A DNA stretch of 64,000 nucleotides from Streptomyces curacoi (GTDB taxonomy: Bacteria; Actinomycetota; Actinomycetes; Streptomycetales; Streptomycetaceae): contig NZ_KQ947988.1 of assembly GCF_001513975.1 (NCBI RefSeq), positions 310,001 to 374,000 of the forward strand. Reading direction: 5' to 3'. Both the position numbers and the translations under genes were made by a program. Of this stretch, positions 35,063 to 42,553 are shown one piece after another; positions within the stretch are counted from its first letter, which is position 1, and every line of letters begins with the position of its first letter. The notes beneath the pieces were generated by a model. The model was given only the letters and a program-made list of their open reading frames with translations. It was not told the origin of the DNA and ran no database searches.

Positions 35063-35166
35063 TACGGCCCAGGCGCACGGCACTCGGTGCTGGACGACAG
35101 GGTCCAGTGGGCCGCTCCCCGATGGTCGGTCCCATCCCAGCGCGCCAGTCACGGCCCGTCGATCAG
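35063..35166 (-). ncRNA. ZTP (pfl) riboswitch in the glyA leader
   Basis: On the minus strand the leader contains the conserved blocks of the pfl/ZTP motif in order: CCGTGACTGGCG, then GGGATGGGACCGACCATCGG with GGGAGCG next, then a variable stem (CTGGAC / GTCCAG) and GCCGTGCGCCTGGGC. The last block ends about 38 bases before the glyA ATG. ZTP riboswitches sense the purine intermediate ZMP/ZTP, which accumulates when 10-formyl-THF is low, and turn on folate-cycle genes. Placement before glyA is among the classic locations. I infer an ON-type effect; the exact expression platform (terminator or ribosome-site sequestration) is not evident. Confidence 0.86.
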
Positions 35167-35324
35167 CCTACCGGGCGCGCCGACGCACCATGGTCCCGCG
35201 TCCACCATGCGAGCAACGATAAGAAGGGGCCGAAAAGCACTCGTACGGCCAGAAATGGACAGTGGCCACGAGCCTCGTGCCGGCCGGAACACGAGCCCTC
35301 GTGGTGGCGGAAACGGAGAGCCCC

Positions 35325-36539
35325 GTGAGTACGTCGAGCACCACCGATTCCCTGATCTCCGCGATCGACGCGCACAGTGCCCACACCTACCACCCGCTGC
35401 CGGTCGTGGTGGCGACGGCGGACGGTGCCTGGATGACGGATGTGGAGGGGCGCCGCTATCTGGATCTGCTGGCCGGGTATTCGGCGCTCAACTTCGGGCA
35501 CGGCAACCGGCGGATCGTGGAGGCGGCGAAGGCGCAGCTGGAGCGGGTGACGCTGACGTCGCGGGCGTTTCATCACGACCGGTTCGCGGCGTTCTGCGAG
35601 CAGCTCGCCGAGCTGTGCGGGATGGAGATGGTGCTGCCGATGAACACGGGGGCGGAGGCGGTGGAGACGGCGGTGAAGACCGCCCGGAAGTGGGGGTACC
35701 GGGTCAAGGGCGTGCCGGCGGAGATGGCGAAGATCGTGGTCGCCACGAACAACTTCCACGGGCGTACGACGACGATCATCAGCTTCTCCACCGACCCGGA
35801 GGCGCGGGCGGACTTCGGGCCGTACACGCCGGGCTTCGAGATCGTGCCGTACGGGGATCTGACGGCGATGCGGGAGGCGCTGACGGAGAACACGGTCGCC
35901 GTGCTGCTGGAGCCGATCCAGGGCGAGGCGGGGGTCCTCGTTCCGCCGGCCGGTTATCTGCCGGCGGTGCGGGAGCTGACGCGGGAGCGGAACGTGCTGT
36001 TCGTGGCGGACGAGATCCAGTCGGGGCTGGGGCGGACGGGTCGTACCTTCGCGTGCGAGCACGAGGGGGTGGTGCCGGATGTGTATGTGCTCGGGAAGGC
36101 GCTCGGGGGCGGGGTCGTGCCGGTGTCGGCGGTGGTGTCGTCGGCCGATGTGCTCGGGGTGTTCCGGCCGGGGGAGCACGGGTCGACGTTCGGCGGGAAT
36201 CCGCTGGCCTGTGCGGTGGCGCTGGAGGTGATCGCGATGCTGCGGACGGGCGAGTTCCAGGCACGGGCGGCGGAGCTCGGCGCGCATCTGCACCGGGAGC
36301 TGGGGGCGTTGGCCGGGACGGGTCGGGTGACGGCGGTGCGGGGGCGCGGACTGTGGGCGGGGGTGGACATCGCACGGGCGCTCGGCACGGGGCGGGAGGT
36401 GTCCGAGAAGCTGATGGACCGGGGTGTGCTGGTGAAGGACGCCCATGGGGCGACGATCCGGATCGCGCCGCCCTTGGTGATCGGAAAGGAGGATCTGGAC
36501 TGGGGGCTCGCCCAGCTGCGGGGTGTGCTCGGGGTGTGA
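35325..36539 (+). CDS. rocD: Ornithine--oxo-acid aminotransferase
   Basis: A 404-residue class-III PLP aminotransferase converting ornithine and 2-oxoglutarate to glutamate semialdehyde and glutamate. The GTG at 35325 has GGAGAG just upstream. Motifs: YLDLLAGYSALNFGHGNRRI, MNTGAEAVETAVKTARKWGY, VATNNFHGRTTTIISFS, FVADEIQSGLGRTG and the PLP lysine in VLGKALGGG, followed by HGSTFGGNPLAC. The GYSALNFGH and NTGAEAVE combination is typical of RocD rather than ArgD. No arginase gene is adjacent. The gene diverges from glyA, with the riboswitch in the shared gap. Confidence 0.92.
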   Translation: MSTSSTTDSLISAIDAHSAHTYHPLPVVVATADGAWMTDVEGRRYLDLLAGYSALNFGHGNRRIVEAAKAQLERVTLTSRAFHHDRFAAFCEQLAELCGMEMVLPMNTGAEAVETAVKTARKWGYRVKGVPAEMAKIVVATNNFHGRTTTIISFSTDPEARADFGPYTPGFEIVPYGDLTAMREALTENTVAVLLEPIQGEAGVLVPPAGYLPAVRELTRERNVLFVADEIQSGLGRTGRTFACEHEGVVPDVYVLGKALGGGVVPVSAVVSSADVLGVFRPGEHGSTFGGNPLACAVALEVIAMLRTGEFQARAAELGAHLHRELGALAGTGRVTAVRGRGLWAGVDIARALGTGREVSEKLMDRGVLVKDAHGATIRIAPPLVIGKEDLDWGLAQLRGVLGV

Positions 36540-36551
36540 GACGGCTCGCCC

Positions 36552-37424
36552 TCAGTGGTGCGCCGTGTGGTCGAGGATCTCGGTGGCGAGCGCCTTGTGG
36601 ATCTCGGGTGGGAGGGCGTGGGCCATGCCGGGGATCTCGGCGAGGCGGGCGCCGCGGATGGTCTGGGTGAGGTGGTGGGCGTGCGGGAGGGGGTAGACCG
36701 GTTCGGCGGGGGCCGAGACGACGAGGGTGGGGACCTCGGTGCGGGCGAGTTGTTCGGTGCGGAGCATGCCCGAGGTGTCCGCGCGGGCGTGGGCGTCGCC
36801 GGGTGTGTGGTGGCCGGTGTGGGCGATGATCTTCCGCTCCAGGGCGCGGAAGTAGTCGGCGTCGAAGGGGAGTCGGTCGCCGGCCAGGGCCCGCCAGTGT
36901 TCCGTCCGCCGGTCCAGTTCCGCCTCCGGGCCCTGGTCCGTCCATGGCTGGGACCACAGTTCCATGACCTGGGGGTCCGGGCCGGGCAGTTCCTGCGACG
37001 GGGTGCGTGTGCCGTCGGGGTGGACGTACGGGGTGTCGCTGAGGGCGCCGGTGCCGATCAGGGTCGCGCTCAGCAGGCGGTCGGGGTGGTCGGCGATCAG
37101 GAGCTGGGTGAGCATGCCGCCCAGCGACATGCCGACGACATGGGCGCGCGTGACGCCGAGTCCGTCCAGGACCGCGAGGGCGTCGTCGGCGAGGGCCGTA
37201 AGGGGGTAGGGCTGCTCGTCGTAGGCCCAGGTGGAGCGGCCGGTGTCCCGGTGGTCGTAGCGGATCACCCGGTGCTGGGCGGCGAGCAGGGCGACGAGTT
37301 CGTCCGGCCAGCCGAGGCCGGGGGCCAGGGCGCCCATGATCAGCAGGAGTGGGGGTGCGTCGGGGGCGCCGTGGTCTTCCGCCCAGAGGCGGATGCCGGG
37401 TGCGGCGTCGATGAAGTGTTCCAT
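36552..37424 (-). CDS. Alpha/beta hydrolase, 290 aa
   Basis: A soluble alpha/beta-hydrolase fold enzyme. The ATG at 37424 has AAGGGAG four bases upstream. The nucleophile elbow is VVGMSLGGMLTQ (Ser), the oxyanion region is LLIMGALAPGLGW, the acid is likely Asp or Glu after VVSAPAEPVYPLP, and the His is in IPGMAHALP. Pattern and size resemble the group annotated as aclacinomycin methylesterase RdmC-like hydrolases. The substrate is unknown. A 22-bp imperfect palindrome lies 24 bases upstream of the start, so it is probably repressed by a TetR-type protein, but no regulator gene is adjacent. Confidence 0.86.
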   Translation of the reverse strand: MEHFIDAAPGIRLWAEDHGAPDAPPLLLIMGALAPGLGWPDELVALLAAQHRVIRYDHRDTGRSTWAYDEQPYPLTALADDALAVLDGLGVTRAHVVGMSLGGMLTQLLIADHPDRLLSATLIGTGALSDTPYVHPDGTRTPSQELPGPDPQVMELWSQPWTDQGPEAELDRRTEHWRALAGDRLPFDADYFRALERKIIAHTGHHTPGDAHARADTSGMLRTEQLARTEVPTLVVSAPAEPVYPLPHAHHLTQTIRGARLAEIPGMAHALPPEIHKALATEILDHTAHH

Positions 37425-37447
37425 GAGGCTCCCTTTGACTGGCCGTG

Positions 37448-37469
37448 CGAGACGAGACGTATCGTATCG
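37448..37469. promoter_or_regulatory. 22-bp palindromic operator upstream of the hydrolase gene
   Basis: A dyad with 18 of 22 positions symmetrical: left half CGAGACGAGAC, right half GTATCGTATCG. Each half is itself a repeat of a 5-6-bp unit. It is the size and shape of a TetR-family operator and lies 24 bp before the hydrolase ATG, probably overlapping its promoter (minus-strand TACGAT at the right half resembles a -10). Confidence 0.6.
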
Positions 37470-37602
37470 ATGGAGGAGGCGGGCAGGACACATGGTTTTC
37501 GGCCTGATGATTTCGGCCTCGCGACGCGGATTTCGAGGGGACGGGCGTCCGGGGAGGTGCGCTCAGGACAAGATGCGTGGCCCGAGGCGGGCGGCCGGGG
37601 GG

Positions 37603-38787
37603 CTAGAGGATCACATGGGGCAGGAAGCGTGCGTACTCGTCCGTGATCAGGCCGGACGACTCACGGATGCCGAGGCCCGCCGACTCGTCCTCGACGACCC
37701 ACGCGCCGAGGACGACGTGATTGCCGTCGAAGTCGGGCAGCGGGGCCAACTGCTGGTAGCAGCAGGGCTCGTCGCGCAGTACGGGATCCGCGCCCTTCTC
37801 GTGCACGGTCACGCCCGCGCCCTCCCGGCCCAGCAGCGGCTTGGCGACGTAACCCGTCGTCTCCGCCAGCTCCCGGGGCCCGTCGAGGTGGGCGGGAAGG
37901 AGGTTCGGGTGGTCCGGGTAAAGCTCCCAGAGGACGGCGAGGAGGGCCTTGTTGCTGAGGAGCATCTTCCAGGCGGGCTCGATCCACAGCGTCGTGCCGG
38001 TGCCGCCGCCGTTGTCGAGGGTGTCGAGGACGTGGTCGGCGAAGCGGTCGGTGGTGAGCCACTCCCACGGATAGAGCTTGAAGCAGCTGCGGATGAAGCG
38101 CAGTTGGGTGTCGACGAAGCGGCCCGAGAGGCGGTCCCAGCCGATCTCCTCCATGGAGATCCAGCCGGTGTCCAGGCCCGCCTGCTCCGCGGTCTCCTTC
38201 AGATAGGCGACGGTCATCATGTCCTCGCCGAGCTCGTCGGCGGAGGAGTACGCGAAGTAGAGCGGGTTGCCGGGCGGGAGCAGGGCGGACTGCTTCTTCC
38301 AGGCGGCGACGAGGCGTTCGTGGAGGGAGTTCCACTGGTCGGCGCCGGGGAAGCGTTCCTCCATCCAGAACCACTGCGGTGAGGCGGCCTCGACGAGGGA
38401 CGTGGGTGTGTCGGCGTTGTACTCCAGGAGCTTCGCCGGGCCGGTGCCGTCGTAGCGGAGGTCGAAGCGGCCGTAGACGGAGGGGAGTTCGGCGCGACGG
38501 CGCCAGGCCTCGGCGACGGCGTCCGCGACGCGCGGGTCGGTGATGCCGAGGTCGGCGAAGCGGTTCTCCGCGACGATGTGCTCGGCCGCCGTCAGGCACA
38601 TGCCGTGCAGTTCCTCGACGACCTCCTCCAGCGCCTCGACCTCCTCCAGGGAGAAGACGTAGTAGGCGCTCTCGTCCCAGTACGGGCGCAGGGAGTTGTC
38701 GGGGTGGCGGGTGAGGGGGTAGATGAGCCCCTGCTCCTCGACGGTCTGCTGCCAGCCGGGACGGGGCTCGATCGTGCGGCGCTCCAT
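37603..38787 (-). CDS. Glutathionylspermidine synthase-family ATP-grasp protein (YgiC/YjfC-like)
   Basis: A 394-residue protein with the YgiC-type pattern: Trp/Tyr-rich start (RPGWQQTVEEQGLIYP), FDLRYDGTGPAKLLEYNADTPTSL, DELGEDMMTVAYLKETAEQAG, WEWLTTDRF, EPAWKMLLSNKALLAVLW and the Gly-rich loop YVAKPLLGREGAGVTV. These are the substrate and ATP-grasp elements of the synthetase domain; the amidase domain of Gsp is absent. Streptomyces lack glutathione, so the true substrate is presumably another peptide or amine. It lies 24 bases after the small lipoprotein gene, an arrangement like ygiB-ygiC. Confidence 0.86.
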   Translation of the reverse strand: MERRTIEPRPGWQQTVEEQGLIYPLTRHPDNSLRPYWDESAYYVFSLEEVEALEEVVEELHGMCLTAAEHIVAENRFADLGITDPRVADAVAEAWRRRAELPSVYGRFDLRYDGTGPAKLLEYNADTPTSLVEAASPQWFWMEERFPGADQWNSLHERLVAAWKKQSALLPPGNPLYFAYSSADELGEDMMTVAYLKETAEQAGLDTGWISMEEIGWDRLSGRFVDTQLRFIRSCFKLYPWEWLTTDRFADHVLDTLDNGGGTGTTLWIEPAWKMLLSNKALLAVLWELYPDHPNLLPAHLDGPRELAETTGYVAKPLLGREGAGVTVHEKGADPVLRDEPCCYQQLAPLPDFDGNHVVLGAWVVEDESAGLGIRESSGLITDEYARFLPHVIL

Positions 38788-38811
38788 GTGCGTGTCCTGC
38801 CGATGCCGCGC

Positions 38812-39165
38812 TCAGCCGCCGCTGCTGCCCGAACCTGAGCAGCCGAAGCCGCCCCGGTCGACGGCCTCGCTGCGGCTGAAGGTGCCGTAGTCGGCGCGGC
38901 CGCTGGAGACGTCGGCGTCGTAGTACCAGGCGGCGTCGGAGCCGCCGGACCTCTTCTTGCCGCCCCTGGCGTACGACGAGCTCGAACCGGAGCCGGACTT
39001 GCAGTTCTTGTCCGCGATGACCTTGTAGCCCTCGTAGGTGTAGCTGTCGCGGTCGACGCAGCGGCGGTCGGGTTCCGAGCCGCAGGAGGTCAGGGCCGCC
39101 GCTATGACGCCCATGCCGCCGAGTACGACCGTGCTGGAGCGCAGCCGACGTCGCGTTTCCGCCAT
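38812..39165 (-). CDS. Small DUF1190/YgiB-like lipoprotein
   Basis: A 117-residue exported protein from ATG 39165 (GGGGGAGA upstream). The signal ends at a lipobox, AALTSCGSEP. The mature protein has two Cys (RRCVDRDSYTYEGYKVIADKN and the next KNCKSG), a Ser/Gly-rich low-complexity stretch and the C-terminal AVDRGGFGCSGSGSSGG. The Arg-Gly-Gly-Phe-Gly ending is the hallmark of DUF1190 (YgiB) proteins. It is co-transcribed with the ATP-grasp gene at 37603, which strengthens the YgiB-YgiC assignment. The function of the pair is not established. Confidence 0.75.
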   Translation of the reverse strand: MAETRRRLRSSTVVLGGMGVIAAALTSCGSEPDRRCVDRDSYTYEGYKVIADKNCKSGSGSSSSYARGGKKRSGGSDAAWYYDADVSSGRADYGTFSRSEAVDRGGFGCSGSGSSGG

Positions 39166-39194
39166 GTGTGTCTCCCCCGATGATCTGGCGCTTG

Positions 39195-39239
39195 TCCGTG
39201 GATCCGGTGTCCGTGGATCCGGTGTCCGTGGATCCGGTT
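39195..39239. repeat. 15-bp tandem repeat, three copies
   Basis: TCCGTGGATCCGGTG repeated at 39195, 39210 and 39225 in the intergenic region upstream of the lipoprotein gene. Not in a gene I accept. Confidence 0.9.
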
Positions 39240-39321
39240 GTTGTCCGGCGGACAGCCTAGAGATCGGTGAACGAGCCGGCGCAGGCACCCCCCGCGAGCA
39301 GCGGCCGCGGTGCGTCGCCGT

Positions 39322-40728
39322 TCACGGCAGCACCCGGCACAACGCCTCCAACGCCCCCGCCCACGCGTGGTCCGGCGGGGTGCCGTACCCGACGACCAGC
39401 GCGTCCAGCGGCTCCACGGTGGCGGCCTCGTGGCGGTAGAAGGTCAGGCCGTGCAGGGCCAGCCCCTGCCAGGTGGCGGCTTGGACCACCGACTGCTCGG
39501 CGCCGGGAGGCAGGCGCAGAACGGCATGCAGGCCGGCCGCGATGCCGGTGACCTGAAGGTGCGGGGCGTGGTCGGCCAGCGCCCGCACCAGGGCGTCTCT
39601 GCGGCGCCGGTAGCGCAGACGGGCGGCGCGGACATGGCGGTCGTAGGCGCCGGACGTGAGGAACTCCGCCAGGGTCAGCTGGTCCGGGGTGCCGCAGGTG
39701 TCCACGCCGCCCTTCGCCGCCGTCACCTCCGCCACCAGCGGCGGCGGCAGCACCATCCAGGCCAGGCGCAGGCCGGGAGCGAGGGACTTGCTGGCCGTGC
39801 CCAGGTAGACGACGTGGCCGGGGTCCAGGCCCTGGAGCGCCCCGACGGGCTGGCGGTCGTAGCGGAACTCACCGTCGTAGTCGTCCTCCAGGACCAGTCC
39901 CCCGGTGCGGCGCGCCCAGTCGACCACCGTCGCCCGGCGGTCGCGGTGCAGGGGCACGCCCATGGGGAACTGGTGGGCGGGGGTGAGGAGGACCGCGCCC
40001 TCGTGCGTCAACGCGCCGGGATCGGTGCCGAGTTCGTCGAAGGGGAGGGGAACCGTGGCCGGGCCGGCCGCCGTCAGCTGCTTCCAGTGCGGCACCAGGC
40101 CGTACGACTCCACCGCCACGGTCTGCACCCCGCGCCCCCGCAGCACCGTGCCGAGCAGTTGCAGACCGTGCACGAACCCCGCGCACACCACGATGTGTTC
40201 GGGGTCGGCGCGCACCCCCCGCGCGCGGGAGAGGTAGCCGGCGAGGGCGGTGCGCAGTTCCGGGCGACCGCGCGGGTCGCCGTAGCCGAGGGCCCGGTGC
40301 GGGGCGGCGAGGAAGGCGCGGCGGGCCGCCTTGAGCCACTCGGTGCGGGGGAAGGCGGCGAGGTCGGGGGTGCCGGGGACCAGGTCGTAGGCGGGGCGGG
40401 GGCGTTCGGGGCGGGACGGGGCCGGGGCGCGGGGTGGGGCGGTGGCGCCCGTCGGCGCGCTCACCGTGCGGTCGGCCACGCGGGTGGCCGAGCCCTGGCG
40501 GGCGGTGAGCCAGCCCTCGGCGACCAGTTCGGCGTAGGCCTCGGCGACCGTGTTGCGGGCGATCCCGAGGTCGGCGGCGAGGGAGCGGGAGGAGGGCAGA
40601 CGGGTGCCGGGGGCGAGGCGCCCGGTGCGGACCGCCTCGCGCAGGGCGTCGGTGAGGCCGCGGCGCAGGCCCGGGCCCGTCGGTTCCAGGTGGAGGTCGA
40701 TCCCCAGAGTGGCCCAAGGTTTCGGCAT
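39322..40728 (-). CDS. MocR/PdxR-type GntR regulator with aminotransferase domain
   Basis: A 468-residue fusion: a GntR winged helix at residues 18-85 (GLRRGLTDALREAVRTGRL, LPSSRSLAADLGIARNTVAE) and a fold-type I aminotransferase domain to the end. The PLP lysine is in YLGTASKSLAPGLRLAW, and LVLEDDYDGEFRYD is intact. These regulators bind PLP or PLP-amino-acid adducts to sense vitamin B6 or amines. It diverges from the CMD operon across only 47 bp, so it probably controls that operon and itself. No PdxS/PdxT genes are nearby, which argues for an amine or other effector rather than B6 synthesis. Confidence 0.9.
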   Translation of the reverse strand: MPKPWATLGIDLHLEPTGPGLRRGLTDALREAVRTGRLAPGTRLPSSRSLAADLGIARNTVAEAYAELVAEGWLTARQGSATRVADRTVSAPTGATAPPRAPAPSRPERPRPAYDLVPGTPDLAAFPRTEWLKAARRAFLAAPHRALGYGDPRGRPELRTALAGYLSRARGVRADPEHIVVCAGFVHGLQLLGTVLRGRGVQTVAVESYGLVPHWKQLTAAGPATVPLPFDELGTDPGALTHEGAVLLTPAHQFPMGVPLHRDRRATVVDWARRTGGLVLEDDYDGEFRYDRQPVGALQGLDPGHVVYLGTASKSLAPGLRLAWMVLPPPLVAEVTAAKGGVDTCGTPDQLTLAEFLTSGAYDRHVRAARLRYRRRRDALVRALADHAPHLQVTGIAAGLHAVLRLPPGAEQSVVQAATWQGLALHGLTFYRHEAATVEPLDALVVGYGTPPDHAWAGALEALCRVLP

Positions 40729-40775
40729 GGAAGTGGACCATACTCCTGGGCTGCTTCGCTCCTAGGGTCGAGATC
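40729..40775. promoter_or_regulatory. Divergent promoter/operator region, MocR versus CMD operon
   Basis: This 47-bp gap must contain both promoters. It holds a direct repeat on the minus strand (CCTAGGAGCGAAG and CCCAGGAGTATGG), the arrangement expected for a MocR/GabR-type dimer. TGGACCA occurs beside the second repeat. Assigning it to MocR is inference. Confidence 0.5.
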
Positions 40776-41288
40776 ATGACGACCACCGAAGTGACAGCGA
40801 CGAAGACCGTGGAGTACGCCCCCGAACACCCCGCCCGCCTGCAGTGGGCCCAGCTCGCCCCCGACGTCTACAAGGCGATGATCCGTCTCGACACGGCCGC
40901 CAAGCAGGGCCTCGACCACAGGCTGTACGAGCTGGTGAAGATCCGTGCCTCGCAGATCAACCACTGCGCCTTCTGCGTGGACATGCACACCAAGGACGCG
41001 CTCGCGACGGGCGAGAGCGTCGAGCGGATCGTCCAGCTCAGCGCCTGGGACGAGTCGCGGCACTTCTACACCGAGAAGGAGCTCGCGGCGCTGGAGCTGA
41101 CCGAGGCGGTGACCGTCCTGACGGACGGGTTCGTGCCCGACGAGGTGTACGAGAAGGCCGCCAAGCACTTCGAAGAGGCCGAACTCGCCCAGTTGGTCTC
41201 CGCGATCGCGGTGATCAACGCGTGGAACCGGTTCGGGGTGACCTTCCGCATGGCCCCGGGCCACTACCAGCCGGGACAGCGCGGGTGA
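40776..41288 (+). CDS. Carboxymuconolactone decarboxylase (AhpD-like) protein 1
   Basis: A 170-residue all-helical protein. The redox motif Cys64-x-x-Cys67 with His71 (NHCAFCVDMH) is the AhpD/CMD peroxidase-like site; the second signature is ELTEAVTVLTDGFVPDEVY. Such proteins reduce alkyl hydroperoxides or act as disulfide carriers. It overlaps the next gene by 4 bp (GTGA). The second gene is a clear paralogue: both share IRASQ-NHCAFC-DMH and TEAVTVLTDGFVPDEVYE, so the pair arose by tandem duplication. Confidence 0.9.
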   Translation: MTTTEVTATKTVEYAPEHPARLQWAQLAPDVYKAMIRLDTAAKQGLDHRLYELVKIRASQINHCAFCVDMHTKDALATGESVERIVQLSAWDESRHFYTEKELAALELTEAVTVLTDGFVPDEVYEKAAKHFEEAELAQLVSAIAVINAWNRFGVTFRMAPGHYQPGQRG

Positions 41289-41743
41289 CGGTCCGCACCC
41301 GGCTCCTCGACCAGGCGGTCGGGCAGGCGGTCGGGCAGGCCATGTCCACGCTCAGCGCGACGGCCAGGAAAGGCCTCGGCGACCCCGCGCTCGCCGAGCT
41401 CGTGGTGATCCGGGCCTCGCAGCTCAACCACTGCGCGTTCTGCCTGGACATGCATCTCGCCCTCGCCAGGAAGTACGGCGTGAGCGAGCGGCAGCTCGAC
41501 CTGCTGGCCGCCTGGGAGGAGGCCGAGGACGTCTTCAGCGAGCGGGAACGGGCCGCGCTCGCGCTGACCGAGGCGGTCACCGTCCTCACCGACGGCTTCG
41601 TGCCCGACGAGGTGTACGAGCGTGCCGCCGCGCACTTCGACGAGGCCCGGCTCGCCCATCTCGTCGGGCTGATCGTCGCCATCAACAACTGGAACCGGGT
41701 GATGGTCACCCGGCGCATTCCACCAGGGGGATACACACCGTGA
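41285..41743 (+). CDS. Carboxymuconolactone decarboxylase (AhpD-like) protein 2
   Basis: A 152-residue paralogue of the preceding protein, starting at GTG 41285 inside its stop codon. The motif is Cys50-x-x-Cys53 with His57 (NHCAFCLDMH). The N-terminus has a Val-Gly-Gln-Ala duplication (QAVGQAVGQAMS). It overlaps the PEP-mutase gene by 4 bp (GTGA). The two paralogues may act as a heteromer or as successive redox partners; no AhpC gene is adjacent. Confidence 0.88.
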   Translation: MTVRTRLLDQAVGQAVGQAMSTLSATARKGLGDPALAELVVIRASQLNHCAFCLDMHLALARKYGVSERQLDLLAAWEEAEDVFSERERAALALTEAVTVLTDGFVPDEVYERAAAHFDEARLAHLVGLIVAINNWNRVMVTRRIPPGGYTP

Positions 41744-42486
41744 CCCGCACCGTGACCAAGGTCGAGGCCTTCCGTGCCCTGCACCGGCGCCAGGCGCCCG
41801 GCGACCCGCTCGTCCTGCCCGGCCCCTGGGACGCCGCCAGCGCCCGCGTCTTCGCCGAGGCCGGGTTCCCGGCGCTCGCCACGCCGAGTGCGGGGGTCGC
41901 CGCCGCCCTCGGCTACGAGGACGGGCAGACCCCGGCCGAGGAGATGTTCGCGGCCGTCGCGCGGATCGTACGCGCCGTCGACGTGCCGGTGTCGGCGGAC
42001 ATCGAGGGCGGGTACGGGCTGGCGCCGACGGAGCTGGTGGAGCGGCTGCTGGAGACGGGCGCGGTGGGCTGCAACCTCGAGGACTCCGCGGACGGGGTCC
42101 TCAAGGACCCGCGCGAGCACGCCGACTGGCTCGCCGAGGTACGGCACGCCGCCGCCAACCGGCTCTTCGTCAACGCCCGCATCGACACCTTCGTCCGTGG
42201 TGCCGCCGAGCCCAAGCAGGCCGCCGAACGGGCCATCGAGCGGGCCGCGCTGTACGTCGCCGCGGGTGCCGACTGCGTGTACCCGATCGGTGCCCCCACC
42301 GACATACTGCCGCTGCTGCGGTCCGGTATCCAGGGGCCCATCAACGTGCACGGCACCATAACCGGGGACGGCCCCTCGCCCACCGAACTCGGTGAACTCG
42401 GGGCCACCCGGATCACGTTCGGGCCGGGGCTCCAGCGCCGGGCCGCCCAGGCACTGCGGGACATCGCGGCCGGCCTCGCGAAGTGA
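41740..42486 (+). CDS. Isocitrate lyase/PEP mutase-superfamily protein
   Basis: A 248-residue TIM-barrel enzyme. The family motif is VPVSADIEGGYGLAPTELVER (metal-binding Asp and the following Gly-rich loop) with VNARIDTFVRG and DCVYPIGAP later. Size fits the PEP mutase/carboxy-PEP mutase/oxaloacetate hydrolase group rather than full isocitrate lyase. The reaction cannot be pinned down: 2-methylisocitrate lyase, phosphonopyruvate hydrolase and others share this pattern. GTG 41740 overlaps the upstream stop, so it is co-translated with the two CMD genes and is the operon's last gene. Confidence 0.85.
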   Translation: MTRTVTKVEAFRALHRRQAPGDPLVLPGPWDAASARVFAEAGFPALATPSAGVAAALGYEDGQTPAEEMFAAVARIVRAVDVPVSADIEGGYGLAPTELVERLLETGAVGCNLEDSADGVLKDPREHADWLAEVRHAAANRLFVNARIDTFVRGAAEPKQAAERAIERAALYVAAGADCVYPIGAPTDILPLLRSGIQGPINVHGTITGDGPSPTELGELGATRITFGPGLQRRAAQALRDIAAGLAK

Positions 42487-42490
42487 CGCT

Positions 42491-42553
42491 CAGGACAGCC
42501 ACGCCGTCCTCCAGGACAGCCACGCCATCCGTCAGGACAGCCACGCCTTCCAC
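42491..42553. repeat. 21-bp tandem repeat at the 3' end of the binding-protein gene
   Basis: CAGGACAGCCACGCC starts copies at 42491, 42512 and 42533. The third copy contains the last codons and stop of the betaine-binding protein gene (minus strand, AWLS-stop); the other two are duplicates placed downstream of it. Confidence 0.88.
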
